This document shows positions 6,797-7,708 of a DNA stretch of 7,708 nt, piece by piece. The notes beneath the pieces are model-generated. The model made no database searches. It saw only the letters and a program-made list of their open reading frames with translations, and was not told where the DNA came from. This DNA comes from Balneolaceae bacterium (GTDB taxonomy: Bacteria; Bacteroidota; Rhodothermia; Balneolales; Balneolaceae). The position numbers were made by a program, and so were the translations under genes. The DNA lies in NCBI GenBank assembly GCA_007134665.1, contig SLKH01000036.1, positions 1-7,708 of the forward strand, written 5' to 3'. Within the stretch, counting starts at the first letter, position 1; every line of letters starts with the position of its first letter.

Positions 6797-7646
6797 CAGA
6801 TTTCATATTATTTCTTTCTCTGTTGTAGTAATTCTCTACCTGTCAGCAGCAGTCTGGAAGTATTCTTCATCATTAAATGAAGAAGAAACAGGTGAATTCA
6901 CAACTGTACAAAGTGAAGAAAGAGAGCAGATAATGCAATTCTGGGAGTACTATAACCAGGCAACAGCTTATCGGACAGACAGGAACTACGAGCTGGCGGC
7001 TGCCCAGTATGAAAATGCACTGACTATTCAGAGTGACCATGAGGATGCACTCTATTATCTCGGGAGTATGTACCTGTTTCAAAAAGAGTTTGAAAAAACA
7101 GAACAGAAATGGAATGAACTTGAATTGCACCAACCTAATTCACCCCGGACGCATTTACAGCTTGGGACACTCTATTTTTGTTATGATGATGCGAATCAAT
7201 TATACGATCAGGAGCTGGCAGTTGAAAAATTTGAAACTGCCTGGGAGTTAAACAGGGAAGAAACCGGAGCACCTCTTTTGATTTCAAAAATACTGATCTT
7301 GAAAGAGAATTACGAAGAAGCTGCAGAGCTTTTGGAAACTGTCATATCTTCAAATCATATGAGTTTTGAAGCGGTATTTCTGAGAGGTTATATCGATTGG
7401 CTGAATGGCTTGGGAAACAGGGCAATGGCTGGTATCAGGAATTCATCCAATATTTACCAGAACCTCTACAGGTCAACTCTTGAAGGTGAAGGTGCAACGG
7501 AAGCTGGCGCAAGAGCCATGTTGTCAGAAGACCGGTTTTGTGATCCGTTTGAATTAAAAATCAGGGAGCTTCTTCAGGAAATTCAGACAATGGATTACGA
7601 AGAAATTCTGAGAGTATTTGACAATGAAGTTACGGGTTGGCGTTGA
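6789..7646 (+). CDS. Membrane-anchored TPR protein
   Basis: The 285-residue protein has one N-terminal hydrophobic segment (about 8-22) with few charges before it, then an acidic linker. It is most likely anchored in the inner membrane with its bulk in the periplasm. Helical pairs with TPR spacing run from about 50 to 205. The clearest are 51-83 (A-x(3)-Y...YELAAAQYENALTI) and 84-117 (ALYYLGSMYL...FEKTEQKWNEL), followed by weaker units at 120-156, 160-192 and 193-215. The final 70 residues are helical but not recognisably TPR. Only two cysteines (131, 251) are present and there is no heme motif. TPR proteins bind other proteins, and the 8-bp overlap with the upstream gene (ATGATTAA) suggests the CRTAC1-like protein or the cytochrome is the partner. 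The start fits this coupling; no strong Shine-Dalgarno is visible. It could instead be an assembly factor. Confidence 0.85.
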   Translation: MINRFHIISFSVVVILYLSAAVWKYSSSLNEEETGEFTTVQSEEREQIMQFWEYYNQATAYRTDRNYELAAAQYENALTIQSDHEDALYYLGSMYLFQKEFEKTEQKWNELELHQPNSPRTHLQLGTLYFCYDDANQLYDQELAVEKFETAWELNREETGAPLLISKILILKENYEEAAELLETVISSNHMSFEAVFLRGYIDWLNGLGNRAMAGIRNSSNIYQNLYRSTLEGEGATEAGARAMLSEDRFCDPFELKIRELLQEIQTMDYEEILRVFDNEVTGWR

Positions 7647-7662
7647 TAATTAGTGAGGAATA

Positions 7663-7705
7663 ATCTCTGATCTCAGATTGATGATTACCCGATCTCAGAT
7701 CTCTG
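7663..7705. repeat. Short direct repeats after the operon
   Basis: GATCTCAGAT occurs at 7669-7678 and 7691-7700, 22 bp apart, and ATCTCTG at 7663-7669 and 7699-7705. The first copy contains a small inverted repeat (TCTGA/TCAGA). There is no T-tract, so I do not call a terminator. The window ends three bases later, so whether this is the start of a longer repeat array cannot be seen. Confidence 0.4.
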
Positions 7706-7708
7706 CCG

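Noticed and set aside
1..7708. CRISPR array, tRNA, rRNA, insertion sequence or phage genes
   Set aside because: No regular spaced repeats, cloverleaf, rRNA-like stretch, transposase motif or terminal inverted repeats were seen.

Overview
The window most resembles a chromosomal segment from the Bacteroidota/Balneolota-Rhodothermota group (for example a marine Balneolaceae-type bacterium). This is inferred from moderately AT-rich DNA, initiation regions with little or no Shine-Dalgarno sequence, an orphan type-2 tryptophan synthase beta chain, and the combination of multiheme cytochrome, CRTAC1-type and TPR proteins. No taxonomic marker gene is present, so the placement is tentative.

Layout: (1) 1-245 is mostly non-coding and carries two copies of an 8-bp direct repeat 31 bp apart, plus short open reading traces at the left edge. 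(2) 246-1160 (+) encodes a soluble histidine-kinase-like ATP-binding protein with no sensor or membrane domain. (3) 1225-2589 (-) encodes TrpB2, convergent with the kinase and separated from it by 64 bp. (4) 2590-2900 is a divergent intergenic region with no convincing gene. (5) 2901-7646 (+) is a tightly packed three-gene operon: a five-helix membrane cytochrome fused to a pentaheme c-type region (696 aa), a membrane-anchored CRTAC1-like beta-propeller with an ASPIC/UnbV domain (602 aa), and a membrane-anchored TPR protein (285 aa). The genes overlap by 4 bp (ATGA) and 8 bp (ATGATTAA). (6) 7647-7708 is a short tail with small direct repeats, cut by the window edge.

The three operon genes are the interesting part. 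Each product has an N-terminal membrane segment and a large domain predicted outside the cytoplasm. The cytochrome has four transmembrane histidines arranged as for two b hemes, followed by five c-heme attachment motifs, one with CX4CH spacing. The inferred model is a membrane complex that takes electrons from the quinone pool, passes them along a periplasmic heme chain, and is scaffolded by a putative calcium-binding propeller and a TPR protein. The terminal substrate cannot be told from the sequence. The kinase and TrpB2 show no evident functional tie to this operon.
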